Shown: positions 1-8,791, counted from the first letter of the stretch. The stretch is 64,000 nucleotides of DNA from Clostridiaceae bacterium (GCA_021771025.1 JAETPW010000003.1:134279-198278), one strand, 5' to 3'. The notes: a model not told the origin generated them from the sequence alone. Numbers and translations: made by a program.

Positions 1-2
1 GA

Positions 3-824
3 AAATTAAGAACCCAAAAACAATTAACCCAAGAAGCATTAGCAGAAAAACTAAATGTATCCAGACAAGCCATTACTAAGTGGGAAAAAGGAGAGGGAAT
101 ACCAGACATAGAAAATATAACACAAATTAGTCGATTTTTTGGCATCACTATTGATGAATTGGTAAAAGAAGAACAAGAAATCAAGCCAAATGAAATCTAT
201 GCTTATACTTGGAAAAAAAGTTTGGCATTAACTCATAGTAAGCGACTAGAGTTAACCGTAAAAAATATGAGGGAAATCACGTTAACAGGAAGTAAGGAAG
301 ATGCCATAGAAATAGAAATAAGCTCTAATGAAGTCGAACACCTAGAAGAAAGTATACGAATCAAAATTGATGACCCAAAAGATTTAAATAATCGCTATCA
401 ATTAAACATCAATAATCAAGAAAGCAAAAAATCAGTAAATCTTAAAGTAACTATCCCACAAAAATTAATCGAGCACGTAGAAATAAAAACACACACGCAA
501 AACATGATTTTAACAGAAATGAAATTAACTCATTTAGAAGTTGATGGAGAAGTTCGTTATGTGAAAGCCATTCACACCAAAGGGTATATTGTTTTCAATA
601 ACGGCAGATCAGATATCGACCTTGAATTTGACGAATTAGTAGAAAAATTAGACATTAATTTGATCAGTTCAAAAGCAACCTTAACCATACCAGAAACTAG
701 TCGTTATGTGACATATAACAAAGGAAGATGGACTACTATTGAAGGAAATCACGATACAGAAAAGGCAACAAATGAAATCGAATTAAATGGGCTAACCAGT
801 AAACTAATGATCTTAACTAAATAG
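3..824 (+). CDS. XRE-family transcriptional regulator with C-terminal DUF4097-like domain (5' truncated)
   Basis: The reading frame is open from the window edge, so the start lies outside. The first ~45 residues form a helix-turn-helix of the Cro/CI type (LTQEALAEKLNVSRQAITKW) followed by the usual GxxxPDIENITQISRFFGITIDEL linker pattern. The rest (about 220 residues) is rich in beta strands with alternating I/L/V and charged residues and resembles the DUF4097-type beta-helical domains often fused to or encoded beside such regulators. It is probably a DNA-binding regulator with a sensory or scaffold C-terminus. The HTH call is firm; the C-terminal assignment is an inference from pattern only. 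Confidence 0.8.
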   Translation, partial: KLRTQKQLTQEALAEKLNVSRQAITKWEKGEGIPDIENITQISRFFGITIDELVKEEQEIKPNEIYAYTWKKSLALTHSKRLELTVKNMREITLTGSKEDAIEIEISSNEVEHLEESIRIKIDDPKDLNNRYQLNINNQESKKSVNLKVTIPQKLIEHVEIKTHTQNMILTEMKLTHLEVDGEVRYVKAIHTKGYIVFNNGRSDIDLEFDELVEKLDINLISSKATLTIPETSRYVTYNKGRWTTIEGNHDTEKATNEIELNGLTSKLMILTK

Positions 825-1503
825 AAAGTTAATAGGGTACATTTTAGCGTAGTGCATAAAGCATTAAGCAAAAGAGTACTCTATCTTAAATTTTTATGAT
901 TTACAACTGATCCAAAATTTATTAACATTTTTTTGAATTCAGAATAAAAAAGATTTTCCACTTCAATAACCCTTTCTAAAATTGTTTTTTAGGCACTTCT
1001 TTTTTGCCATATTTTTTTCGTATTTATCCAAAATCTACTAAAAAACCAAATAGTAATAAACTTGAAATCTTATCTAGATAGGGGAGATAGAAATTATAGT
1101 TCAAGCCTTTTTCTATCTATATAGATAAATAAGAGTTAGATAGAATATACCATAGAAGAAAAGAATAATCTAGATTCTTAAAAAAAAGATTTACGTATTG
1201 CTAGATAAGAGGAGGGAAAAAAGAGATCTAAAAGAAATTCAGGGTAAAGATGATTGATGATAATAATAACCAAGATACAGAAAATTCATATAATAATTAT
1301 TATAGCATATAGGAGGAAGACTCAAAAAAATTATCATCCATTTAAGTTACGATATGTCTATAAAATTATTATGCTTTTAAACATACTTTGATTTTTATGT
1401 GGTTTATTTTATATAAATTGAATGAAGCTATAGATAAATCATAAAAAAATCAACAAAAAAAGAGATGACGAAAGATAATCTTTATCAAATTGAGAGAGGA
1501 GGA
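825..1503. other. Long AT-rich intergenic region, no convincing gene
   Basis: About 680 bases without a gene. A 20-codon ORF (1250-1312, ATG to TAG) rich in Asn/Tyr is preceded by AGGG, and an unused AGGAGGA lies at its stop (1311-1317) with no start codon at a usable distance. These may be remains of lost genes. Short self-complementary stretches around TATCTAGATA (1071-1090, 1117-1127) are visible but no defined regulatory element is recognised. Confidence 0.4.
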
Positions 1504-1530
1504 ATATGTTGGTGATAAAAGCTAACATAT
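1497..1530 (+). promoter_or_regulatory. SD followed by GTTGG/GCTAAC hairpin with leader ORF, upstream of the esterase
   Basis: AGGAGG (1497-1502) is followed at once by a hairpin: arm 1504-1513 pairs with 1521-1530 (10 bp including two G-U pairs). The true start codon is 37 nt after the SD, too far for direct use unless the hairpin folds away. An ATG inside the 5' arm (1506) opens a 23-codon leader ORF ending at 1577, overlapping the gene start. The same arrangement occurs before rlmN, the VanY-type gene, the acyl-CoA synthetase and (without ATG) a TasA-like gene. Confidence 0.6.
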
Positions 1531-1539
1531 ACAAGAAAG

Positions 1540-2511
1540 ATGAATTCAAAAGTTATTTTAGAAAAGGCTGCCTGTGAGGTAGCAAAACAAAATTCAATTC
1601 CCCCTTTAATTTTTCAGCTTCCAGTAGAGGAGGGAAGAAGAAGACTAGAGGAAGCTCAAAATAGTCCTGTATATATGTATCCAGCTAATATTCAAGTAGA
1701 TCATATCCATACAGGATGCTATGGAACAATTCCGGTATATATTGTTCTACCCAACTATGCACAAAAAACAAGAAATATCATTTTTTATCTGCATGGAGCT
1801 GGATGGGTGTTTGGTAGTTTTCATACTCACGAAAAATTAGTAAGAGAATTAGCTTATCGAACTAATTCAGTCGTTATATTTCCTGAATATACACGATCAC
1901 CAGAAGCAAAGTTTCCTGTTGCCATTGAGCAGTGTTATTCCCTATTAACCCAAATTCCAGAAATAGTAAAACACCATCAAATTAGTGTAAATTTAGATAC
2001 GCTAACTGTTGCAGGGGATAGTGTAGGAGGAAATCTAGCTATTGGTATGACACTCTTAGCCAAATTTCAAAATGGTCCTAAAATTCATAAACAATTATTA
2101 TATTATCCAGTAACCAATGATGATTTTGAAACAAATTCTTACAAAGAATTTGCCACTTGTTACTATTTATATAGAGAAGGGATGATATGGTTTTGGAATC
2201 AATATGAACCAGACAAGCAAAAAAGAAATTCTATTTTAGCTACTCCCTTAAAAGCAAGCTTAGAACAATTGTATGATTTACCAGATGCCATGATTTTAAA
2301 TGGAGAGGCAGATGTATTAAGAGATGAAGGAGAGGCATATGCAAATCGATTAAGGGAGGCTTGTAATGAAGTAACAGCCATACGATTTCAAGGAATGATT
2401 CATGATTTTGTTATGCTAAATAGTTTAGATCAGACGAATGCTTGTAGAGCAGCTATGGATGTTTCAACAGATTGGATTAATCGAAAAAATGAACAAATAA
2501 TTTTTAGGTAA
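1540..2511 (+). CDS. HSL-type alpha/beta hydrolase (acetyl esterase/lipase family)
   Basis: A 323-residue serine hydrolase of the hormone-sensitive-lipase branch, which hydrolyses short acyl esters. The oxyanion-hole motif HGAGW is at 85-89, the nucleophile motif GDSVGG at 159-164 (Ser161), the acid Asp258 in NGEADVLRD and the base His288 in GMIHDF, so the catalytic triad is complete and the length is normal for the family. No signal peptide is seen, so it is probably cytoplasmic. It stands alone, convergent with sigK. Translation is unusual: the SD is 37 nt upstream and a hairpin with a small leader ORF lies between. The true substrate cannot be told from sequence. Confidence 0.9.
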   Translation: MNSKVILEKAACEVAKQNSIPPLIFQLPVEEGRRRLEEAQNSPVYMYPANIQVDHIHTGCYGTIPVYIVLPNYAQKTRNIIFYLHGAGWVFGSFHTHEKLVRELAYRTNSVVIFPEYTRSPEAKFPVAIEQCYSLLTQIPEIVKHHQISVNLDTLTVAGDSVGGNLAIGMTLLAKFQNGPKIHKQLLYYPVTNDDFETNSYKEFATCYYLYREGMIWFWNQYEPDKQKRNSILATPLKASLEQLYDLPDAMILNGEADVLRDEGEAYANRLREACNEVTAIRFQGMIHDFVMLNSLDQTNACRAAMDVSTDWINRKNEQIIFR

Positions 2512-2589
2512 AGAAAATAATGTTTATAATTATCATAGGTAGAATGATGAATCATAACGTCAGATAAAAAACATCAAATAAAAAAAGAC

Positions 2590-2670
2590 GGGCGCCAAAT
2601 AAAATATACCCAATGGAAAGACACTCTTTTTTAGTGTCTATTCCATTGGGTACATAAAAAAACGGTGCCC
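2590..2670. terminator. Nested palindrome between esterase and sigK, probable bidirectional terminator
   Basis: A 12-bp inverted repeat TACCCAATGGAA / TTCCATTGGGTA (2607-2618 / 2641-2652) continues inward as GACACT / AGTGTC (2620-2625 / 2633-2638) with a T-rich loop. A second layer, GGGCGCC (2590-2596) with GGTGCCC (2664-2670), encloses it and overlaps the sigK stop codon. It separates two convergent genes, which fits a shared terminator. Confidence 0.7.
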
Positions 2671-3380
2671 TATTCTTTTATCTCTTTTGCCAACTTACCA
2701 ATTGCTTTTGTCTCAATACGAGAAACATAGCTACGGGAAATTCCCATCATTTCAGCAATTTCATGTTGAGTTTTGGGTTTATGACCATCTAAACCAAAAC
2801 GAAGTTCAATGATGGTTTTTTCACGATCTTTAAGAACCTCTTTGATTTTATCGTATAATAGACGAATTTTCATCTTTAAATCTACTTCATCTTCAATATT
2901 TCGTTCATCATTTTCTAAAACTTCCTGCAAAGTTACCACATTATCATCTTTATCTTTTCCAATAGGTTCATTTAAGTAAACCTCAGAATTTAATTTCTTG
3001 GTAGCCCTTAGGTGCATTAAAATTTCATTATCAATGCAACGAGAAACATAGGTAGATAATTTACTTCCTTTTTCTAATTTAAAACTATTAATTCCTTTAA
3101 TTAAGCCAATGGTTCCAATCGAAATTAAATCATCTTGATCAACATGACTGGTATTGTATTTTTTAGCCACATGGGCAACTAATCTTAAGTTTCGTTCAAT
3201 TAACATATTGCGTGCTTCTTCGTCACCTTTTGCCATTTGCTCTAAACATTGCTTTTCTTCTTCTGATGATAAAGGTTCAGGAAACAAATTACTTCCTTGA
3301 ATATATCCGACCACAAAAACGGCTGATGTTAAGAATTCAAAAAATCCCATTAGACCAGTCATACATAGTAGAGAAACCAT
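2670..3380 (-). CDS. sigK: RNA polymerase sporulation sigma factor SigK
   Basis: The late mother-cell sigma factor of sporulation, which directs coat and mother-cell lysis genes. From the chosen ATG (3380) it is 236 residues. The first ~25 residues are hydrophobic (GLMGFFEFLTSAVFVVGYI), as in pro-SigK, which is membrane-held until cleaved by SpoIVFB. Then come LSSEEEK, region 2 (RNMLIERNLRLVAHVAKKY, DLISIGTIGLIKGI) and the region 4 HTH (QHEIAEMMGISRSYVSRIE). An upstream in-frame ATG (3512) would add 44 unrelated residues overlapping the divergent GNAT gene and is rejected; GGGGG lies 8 nt before the chosen start. The gene is continuous, with no skin-like insertion. Confidence 0.95.
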   Translation of the reverse strand: MVSLLCMTGLMGFFEFLTSAVFVVGYIQGSNLFPEPLSSEEEKQCLEQMAKGDEEARNMLIERNLRLVAHVAKKYNTSHVDQDDLISIGTIGLIKGINSFKLEKGSKLSTYVSRCIDNEILMHLRATKKLNSEVYLNEPIGKDKDDNVVTLQEVLENDERNIEDEVDLKMKIRLLYDKIKEVLKDREKTIIELRFGLDGHKPKTQHEIAEMMGISRSYVSRIETKAIGKLAKEIKE

Positions 3381-3594
3381 ACATGCACCCCCAACTTTCT
3401 TACATTCAATTATATGTAGGGAAAAAAGAAAAGTGCATGACCTGATAAAATTGGCAAATAGGACAGTTAGGCGTGAACAACCTTTTTTAGTTGCGGGCAA
3501 ACAAAAAGACAAACAAAAAACAAGTAAAGTAAAAGAGAATAAAAAAAGAAAAAAGAAGCAAAATAAAAGAAAACAAAAAATGAAGGAGGAAAAT

Positions 3595-4080
3595 GTGAGT
3601 ATTCATCTAGAAGAACTACCATTAACCCAATATCAAGAATTAACAGAAATTTATCATAAGCAACAAAAATATCATTATGAGTTAGGAGGAAGTTTGGCTG
3701 GTCAATTTCTGGAAATAGATATTGAAAAATATTATCAATATTTACCAAAAGAACCAAATCAGGTAACCATTCAGGTAGCAAGAAATGAAAAAAATGAAAT
3801 CGTAGGATTTGGCACAGTCATCATCGTCCATAAAAGTGCAGCAAAAATAGAAGACCTATACGTAGACTCCGATTACCGAGGGCAAAAAATAGGAGAAAAA
3901 TTAATGAACCAAATGAATGAGTGGATAACCAAAAAAAAAGTAAAAACAGTAGAACTAACGGTCATCAAAGGAAATGAAAAAGTAATTCAGTTTTATGAAA
4001 AATTGGGATTCAATCTAACAGGATATACCATGAAAAAAAGAAAGGACAACCTTCCTTACGAACCAAAAATATTAATTTAA
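3595..4080 (+). CDS. GNAT family N-acetyltransferase
   Basis: A 161-residue acetyl-CoA-dependent N-acetyltransferase, substrate unknown. The acetyl-CoA binding loop is seen as EDLYVDSDYRGQKIGEKLMNQ, followed by NEKVIQFYEKLGF, the usual last motif of the fold. The GTG at 3595 is chosen because GGAGGA ends 5 nt before it; the longer ORF (from 3433) adds a lysine-rich low-complexity stretch and overlaps the sigK promoter region. It is divergent from sigK. Low-complexity A-rich sequence before the start may include its promoter. Confidence 0.82.
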   Translation: MSIHLEELPLTQYQELTEIYHKQQKYHYELGGSLAGQFLEIDIEKYYQYLPKEPNQVTIQVARNEKNEIVGFGTVIIVHKSAAKIEDLYVDSDYRGQKIGEKLMNQMNEWITKKKVKTVELTVIKGNEKVIQFYEKLGFNLTGYTMKKRKDNLPYEPKILI

Positions 4081-4204
4081 TTTTAACACACAAAAAGCAA
4101 AAAAGCAAATCAAAAAAAGTGTAAATGAAAGAGAATAAGATATGAAATGAAGAGATAAAATTACTTTAGAAAAGAAAAAACAATATTTTAGAACCAAAAC
4201 AAAT

Positions 4205-4233
4205 TTGTCAAGGTAACTAAGGTGTGTTAAAAT
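4205..4233 (+). promoter_or_regulatory. Sigma-A type promoter for the 6S RNA
   Basis: TTGTCA, 17 bp, TAAAAT. The predicted start lies about 60 nt upstream of the structured RNA, so a precursor with a trimmed 5' end is likely. Confidence 0.7.
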
Positions 4234-4299
4234 AAAAATAACTTAAGGGAAACCAAATAAACAATCCCCTAAGTACCAATTAAATAAGTTATCAATTTA

Positions 4300-4493
4300 C
4301 CCTGCATAGTACGTGTAGACAGAATTTTTAGAACCAACACATAGATAAGAGGGGCTGATCTTAGAAATATGGCGTGCAAGCTCACCGTTTGAATTGTGAG
4401 AAGCCCATGAATATTTCGGTAGGCACCCACCTGTTTGTAGGAACAGGTCCTTAAAAATTCGAGACATCTTACGGCTAAGGCGGGGATTTTTTT
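4300..4493 (+). ncRNA. ssrS: 6S RNA (SsrS), regulator of the sigma-A RNA polymerase
   Basis: A gene-free, structured stretch of about 187 nt ending in a T-run (4487-4493). The termini pair (CCCTGC at 4300-4305 with GCGGGG at 4480-4485). The 3' half holds GGCACCCACCTG, a hairpin CCTGTttgtaggaACAGG, CTTAAAAATTCGAG and ACGGCTAAGGCGGGG; the 5' half has the complementary ATTTTTAGAACC, as expected for the two strands of the central bubble. Size, closing stem and the CACCCACCT/GGCGGGG signature match Firmicute 6S RNAs. 6S RNA mimics an open promoter and binds RNA polymerase in stationary phase. An 87-codon ORF on the other strand here is a by-product of RNA structure. Confidence 0.75.
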
Positions 4494-4558
4494 GTTTTTT
4501 CGTTTTGGGGACGGTTCTCAAAAGGAAGTTTTTTTCTTTTTTGGGACAGGTTTCAGAC
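4494..4558 (+). repeat. GGGGACGGTTCTC repeat, left copy of an inverted pair
   Basis: Reads TTCGTTTTGGGGACGGTTC, then TCAAAAGGAAG and a second TTTTGGGACA half. A near-identical copy lies in the opposite orientation at 6812-6869. The pair encloses the 673-residue gene. Confidence 0.75.
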
Positions 4559-4624
4559 AAATACGTTAAAAATTAAATAGAAAATCTTAATTTCGCCAGA
4601 CTATATAGGTTAAGAATGAAAAGA

Positions 4625-4646
4625 AGCAGATAAATGTTTATCTGCT
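4625..4646 (-). terminator. Terminator of the 673-residue gene
   Basis: AGCAGATAAA / TTTATCTGCT with a 2-base centre, just past the stop codon of the minus-strand gene and followed on that strand by a T-rich stretch. Confidence 0.65.
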
Positions 4647-4659
4647 GTTTCTTCTCATT

Positions 4660-6681
4660 TTATAATTCTTTTTCTTCCCTCTTTTGTTTTAACTGATTAC
4701 CCATTGGTTCTCTTTTTAGGACAAAAGAATTATCTCCATTTAATCCATTTCTAGAGCTAAATAAAACTTTTAATCTGTCTAAATAGGCATCGTAATCGTA
4801 AGTTTTACACTTTTCATCATTCAAATCAAAGTTTTGTGCATAAATACTTTTTATTTTTTTACTTACTTTTGCAAATTCTTCAATTCCTTGATTAAATGTA
4901 CTAATATCAGAAGTGATTATTGTCCCTATAATTTCTTCTAACAATTTCATTACATTGGCATCAGAAAAAATGGTATTTCTGATATCTTTTAGTATACCCA
5001 TTTGAGCTGCTCGATTATTTTCTATTTTATGAATAATAAGAGGGATTAAATCCATTCTTCTTTCTTCTTTAAGACTTCTTATCATTTCTTGTACTTTTTC
5101 AAATTCTAACTTTGTACATTGTGTCCCATCAATTACGGCAACTGGTATACCTAATTCAGCAGCCATTCTTTTGGTTTCTACCCATCTGTGATTTTTATTA
5201 TCATGGATATCATCAATAGTTTCTGCGATAAATACGGCAAAAGAAGGAGTTCTATTTACTAGTTTACCATCTATTTCCATTTTTCTTTCAATAAATAATT
5301 CATTATAATATTTAGAAAAATTTTTTTGATTTTCAGGTGTTAAAAACATATTTCCTTGTAAATCTTCATAGCGTTCAAAGGGAAAATTTACAGTTCCAGC
5401 ATCTTTATTACTTGCCCTTAATAATTGGTTTTCTCCTAGATCGGAAAAAGCCAATAAGTAACTTTCATCAACTACTCCTAGAAAATCATTTCCTATGTAT
5501 GAGCATGATATGGTATGATTTTCATCAGTTCTATCCCAATCAGCTTTTAAATCATCATAATTATGGTTGAGAAAAAAGATTCCTCCTAGTGAAGTTAATA
5601 TCATATTAAAATCTGCTCTATCATTATTTTTTCCTAAAACATTATAAATTTTTACATCAAATTTTTTCCCCTTTGTTTTCACTGTCTGTGTTTCAATATA
5701 ATCTTCGTCATTTATTTGATATAAAGTTTCTTGATACTGATGTAGATAGGCATTTCTTAAATTTGGTACAATATTAATTGTTCCTGTATAATTAGCATAA
5801 TTTTCATCTAAATTGATCTGTCTTAAACTGTCAATGTCATTATCTTCCAATATAGCTTTTAATTCTTTAATTATTCTTGTTTCTTCTGATTGTTCAATAT
5901 TTTCTGCGTCATTTCCAAAGGCAGTACATAAAATTTTTGCTTTTTCTAAACTCATTCCGTATTTTGTTTCTAATATGGCATACTTTATTCTGTCTATATC
6001 ACTTAAATCTTGCATATCGTATAGAAATCCAAAAGGAAATAAAGATATTTCTTCTTCGGAATTCATAATTTTTTCATATTCTTCTTCCGCTTTTTGGGGA
6101 TTAGTTATTATTTGCATACCCATTTTTTTTCTTTCTTCATAGTAATCATTTAATTCACTTAAATTCTGTAAATTAAAGTTACTATTGCTAAATAAGATAC
6201 TAATTGCTTTCAATCTATCTTTTTCACTTAAATTTTGCAATTGTTCTAATTGTATATTTATACAGGAACATGGATAAAAATTTGCAATTCTTTCATTAAA
6301 ATCCACTAAATGATAATTTAATAGATAAATATAGGTCTGCAATTCTTCCCTAGATAGTTCTAATATATTTTCTTGTAAAGCTACATCAGTAATGATTCGT
6401 TCAAACTTAGCTTTGCCAAATAAATCGACGAATTGCTTATCTAACATTCTAACGTCTAATGTTTCTAGTAAATGATTATTTCTCGTTAATAATTCTTGTA
6501 ATAATTCCTTAGCCTGCTTTTGATCTAACTCATTTGGGAATAGTTTATTTATTTTATCTTCGATAGATTTATCGTATGTTTTTGAAAATCCCAATTTACT
6601 CTTCATTTTAGCCAAAACATTAGCAAACCATTTTTGGATAAGATTTTTCTTATACTTTACTAATTGATTATGAATAATCAT
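4660..6681 (-). CDS. Large protein of unknown function (673 residues)
   Basis: Not recognised. No signal peptide or membrane segment; it is acidic, helix-rich in the first ~330 residues, with a C-terminal part containing NRTPSFAVFIAETIDDIH and a Rossmann-like stretch RMAAELGIPVAVIDGTQC. A CSC pair near residue 133 (FYPCSCIN) is notable. It has its own promoter (6716-6744) and terminator, and is bracketed by inverted copies of an intergenic repeat, so it forms a self-contained unit. The SD is weak (GAGAAAGAGAAATC before the ATG). It could be an accessory effector or metabolic enzyme, but no catalytic motif is identified. Confidence 0.7.
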   Translation of the reverse strand: MIIHNQLVKYKKNLIQKWFANVLAKMKSKLGFSKTYDKSIEDKINKLFPNELDQKQAKELLQELLTRNNHLLETLDVRMLDKQFVDLFGKAKFERIITDVALQENILELSREELQTYIYLLNYHLVDFNERIANFYPCSCINIQLEQLQNLSEKDRLKAISILFSNSNFNLQNLSELNDYYEERKKMGMQIITNPQKAEEEYEKIMNSEEEISLFPFGFLYDMQDLSDIDRIKYAILETKYGMSLEKAKILCTAFGNDAENIEQSEETRIIKELKAILEDNDIDSLRQINLDENYANYTGTINIVPNLRNAYLHQYQETLYQINDEDYIETQTVKTKGKKFDVKIYNVLGKNNDRADFNMILTSLGGIFFLNHNYDDLKADWDRTDENHTISCSYIGNDFLGVVDESYLLAFSDLGENQLLRASNKDAGTVNFPFERYEDLQGNMFLTPENQKNFSKYYNELFIERKMEIDGKLVNRTPSFAVFIAETIDDIHDNKNHRWVETKRMAAELGIPVAVIDGTQCTKLEFEKVQEMIRSLKEERRMDLIPLIIHKIENNRAAQMGILKDIRNTIFSDANVMKLLEEIIGTIITSDISTFNQGIEEFAKVSKKIKSIYAQNFDLNDEKCKTYDYDAYLDRLKVLFSSRNGLNGDNSFVLKREPMGNQLKQKREEKEL

Positions 6682-6715
6682 GATTTCTCTTTCTCTAACT
6701 ATTTTTTATACTTCA

Positions 6716-6744
6716 ATTATAGCATGACATTTTTTATTCTACAA
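6716..6744 (-). promoter_or_regulatory. Promoter of the 673-residue gene
   Basis: On the minus strand TTGTAG, 17 bp, TATAAT, ending 35 nt before the start codon. Confidence 0.7.
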
Positions 6745-6811
6745 TGGTATAATTAAAAACAATGGTTGTATCTGATACTAGATAATACTTTTACACAAAC
6801 TTTCATCTTTA

Positions 6812-6869
6812 ACGTGTCCCCAAAACGAAAAAATCTTCCTTTTGAGAACCGTCCCCAAAACGAAAAAAA
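6812..6869 (-). repeat. GGGGACGGTTCTC repeat, right copy of an inverted pair
   Basis: Reverse complement of the 4494-4558 element, with the TTTTGGGGAC unit complete in both halves and AAGGAAGATTTTTTCG between them. Confidence 0.75.
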
Positions 6870-6922
6870 GAGTTGAAAAAGAAAGAGTTTAATGGTAGAA
6901 TAAGGCAAAAGAAGGTGATAAG

Positions 6923-7768
6923 ATGAAAATAAAAGAAGCCATTCAAAAAGGAGCTGTTTCTTTAAAAATGGAAAATATTGATACGCCTAAGATGAAAGCA
7001 AGATTAATTATGCAATTTGTTATGCAGAAAGATAGGCAGTATATTATTGTACACGATCAAGAAGAAATGACTCAGAAGCAAGAAGAAAGATATAAAGAAG
7101 CTATTGAAAAAATAAAACAAGGAATTCCTTTAGAACATCTTACTCATCAAAAAGAATTTATGAAATTAACTTTTTTTGTGAACGAAAATGTACTCATTCC
7201 AAGACAAGACACGGAAAAATTAGTAGAAGAAGTAATCACCATAGCTAAACCAAAAAAGAAAGTAAAAATCTTAGACTTATGCACAGGTAGTGGTGCAATT
7301 GGGATTTCTTTAGCTAAATATTTACCGGATAGCGAAGTAACAGCTAGTGATATTAGTCATGAAGCCATACAAATAGCTAAGAAAAATGCGATTTATAATC
7401 AAGTAGAAAACCAAGTTACATTTATTGAATCAAATTTATGGGAAAACATTCCTAAAGAAAAATATGATATCATTGTTTCCAATCCTCCCTATATCAAGCG
7501 AGAAGTCATTCAAAACTTAGATAAAGAAGTAAGACAAGAACCGATAATAGCGTTAGATGGAGGATGGGATGGACTTACTTTTTATCGTAAAATTATTCAT
7601 CAGGCTAATGAGTATTTAAAATTCCAAGGTCACTTATGCTTAGAAATTGGATATGATCAAAAAGAAGATGTAATCGAGTTAATCCAAGAACAAAAAACGT
7701 ATGAAACTCCTATTTGTTACCGAGATTATGGGGGAAATAATCGAGTTATCATAACTCAAGTAAAATAG
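6923..7768 (+). CDS. prmC: Peptide chain release factor N5-glutamine methyltransferase PrmC
   Basis: Methylates the GGQ glutamine of release factors RF1/RF2 using S-adenosylmethionine. The SAM-binding motif LDLCTGSGAIGISLA is at 117-131 and the substrate motif NPPY at 187-190, followed by a C-terminal GGWDGLTFY typical of the family. 281 residues, normal length. AAGGTGAT precedes the ATG. prmC often sits beside prfA; here it is followed 28 nt later by whiA, with which it probably forms an operon. Confidence 0.95.
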   Translation: MKIKEAIQKGAVSLKMENIDTPKMKARLIMQFVMQKDRQYIIVHDQEEMTQKQEERYKEAIEKIKQGIPLEHLTHQKEFMKLTFFVNENVLIPRQDTEKLVEEVITIAKPKKKVKILDLCTGSGAIGISLAKYLPDSEVTASDISHEAIQIAKKNAIYNQVENQVTFIESNLWENIPKEKYDIIVSNPPYIKREVIQNLDKEVRQEPIIALDGGWDGLTFYRKIIHQANEYLKFQGHLCLEIGYDQKEDVIELIQEQKTYETPICYRDYGGNNRVIITQVK

Positions 7769-7796
7769 AATAAAAAGGAAAGAAAAGGAGGAAAAA

Positions 7797-8717
7797 ATGT
7801 CATTTTCATCTGAGGTAAAAAAAGAACTTAGCGAAATAGCTAATTTAGCCAATAAAAAACTCGTGAAACAAGAACTAATAGGATACCTAATTTCCTGTAA
7901 TAGTAGCCTAATAGCTAAAAAGAAAATCCGCTATGCCACAGAAAGTGAATATAACATCAACCGTTTTTCCAAATTATTAACTAACCTCCAAATCGACCAT
8001 GAAATTGAGATAGAAGGAGCCTCCTTTGTTATCACCATAAACAAAAAACAAATCGATTTTATCCAGTTTATTAAGCTAGAAGAAAACAAAATAAAAATAG
8101 GAGTAGAAGAGCAAACAGAAAAAAGCGAAGAAGAACATAAAGCCTTTATTCGAGGAACATTCTTAGGAGGAGGTTCAATCAACAACCCAGAAAACACTTA
8201 TCATTTAGAAATTGTCTATTCCAGTAAAGATAATGCAAACCTAGCCAAAACAATATTATCAAAATACCAAATCATAACCAAAGAACTAGAACGAAAAAAT
8301 AAATACTCACTATACGAAAAAGAAGCAGAACAAATATCCAACTTATTAGCCTTTATGGGAGCAAACCGTAGCGTGCTTAACTTTGAAGAAATACGAGTAC
8401 AAAAAGAAATGAGAGGAAAAGTCAATCGCCTAGTCAACTGTGAAACAGCAAACCTCACCAAAACCATCAATGCCTCAATCGAACAAATCGAAGCCATCAA
8501 AAAATTACAAGAAACCAATCAATTTAGCCAACTAGATGATAACTTAAAAGAAATTGCCCTACTACGTTTAGAAAATCCAGATATGTCATTAGTGGAATTA
8601 GGAAAAAAATTAAACCAACCAATAGGAAAATCAGGGGTCAACTATCGTTTAAAAAAAATTATCGAATTATCCAACTTATCAAATTTACCCAATTGGGGAC
8701 GTCCTGAAAAAAGGTAA
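7797..8717 (+). CDS. whiA: DNA-binding protein WhiA
   Basis: 306 residues with the family architecture: an N-terminal degenerate LAGLIDADG homing-endonuclease fold (FSSEVKKELSEI; FIRGTFLGGGSINNP; YHLEIVYSS) and a C-terminal HTH (MSLVELGKKLNQPIGKSGVNYRLKKI). WhiA controls sporulation-related genes in actinobacteria and affects cell division and chromosome segregation in Firmicutes. The usual neighbours rapZ and yvcK are absent. Perfect AAAGGAGG before the ATG. Confidence 0.96.
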   Translation: MSFSSEVKKELSEIANLANKKLVKQELIGYLISCNSSLIAKKKIRYATESEYNINRFSKLLTNLQIDHEIEIEGASFVITINKKQIDFIQFIKLEENKIKIGVEEQTEKSEEEHKAFIRGTFLGGGSINNPENTYHLEIVYSSKDNANLAKTILSKYQIITKELERKNKYSLYEKEAEQISNLLAFMGANRSVLNFEEIRVQKEMRGKVNRLVNCETANLTKTINASIEQIEAIKKLQETNQFSQLDDNLKEIALLRLENPDMSLVELGKKLNQPIGKSGVNYRLKKIIELSNLSNLPNWGRPEKR

Positions 8718-8791
8718 AATTACTATTTTAGGGACAGGGAGAAAATGAATAAAACATAAAGAAAAACAAAAAAATGAGGAGAATTAGAAAT

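Noticed and set aside
2670..3512. 280-residue version of SigK
   Set aside because: The extra 44 residues do not match the family, overlap the divergent gene, and a better start lies at 3380 before the pro-sequence.
3433..3594. N-terminal Lys-rich extension of the GNAT gene
   Set aside because: Low-complexity sequence without SD; GTG 3595 has GGAGGA at the right distance.
4297..4560. 87-codon ORF on the minus strand
   Set aside because: It runs through the 6S RNA and a repeat element, has no SD or known motif, and arises from the structured RNA on the other strand.
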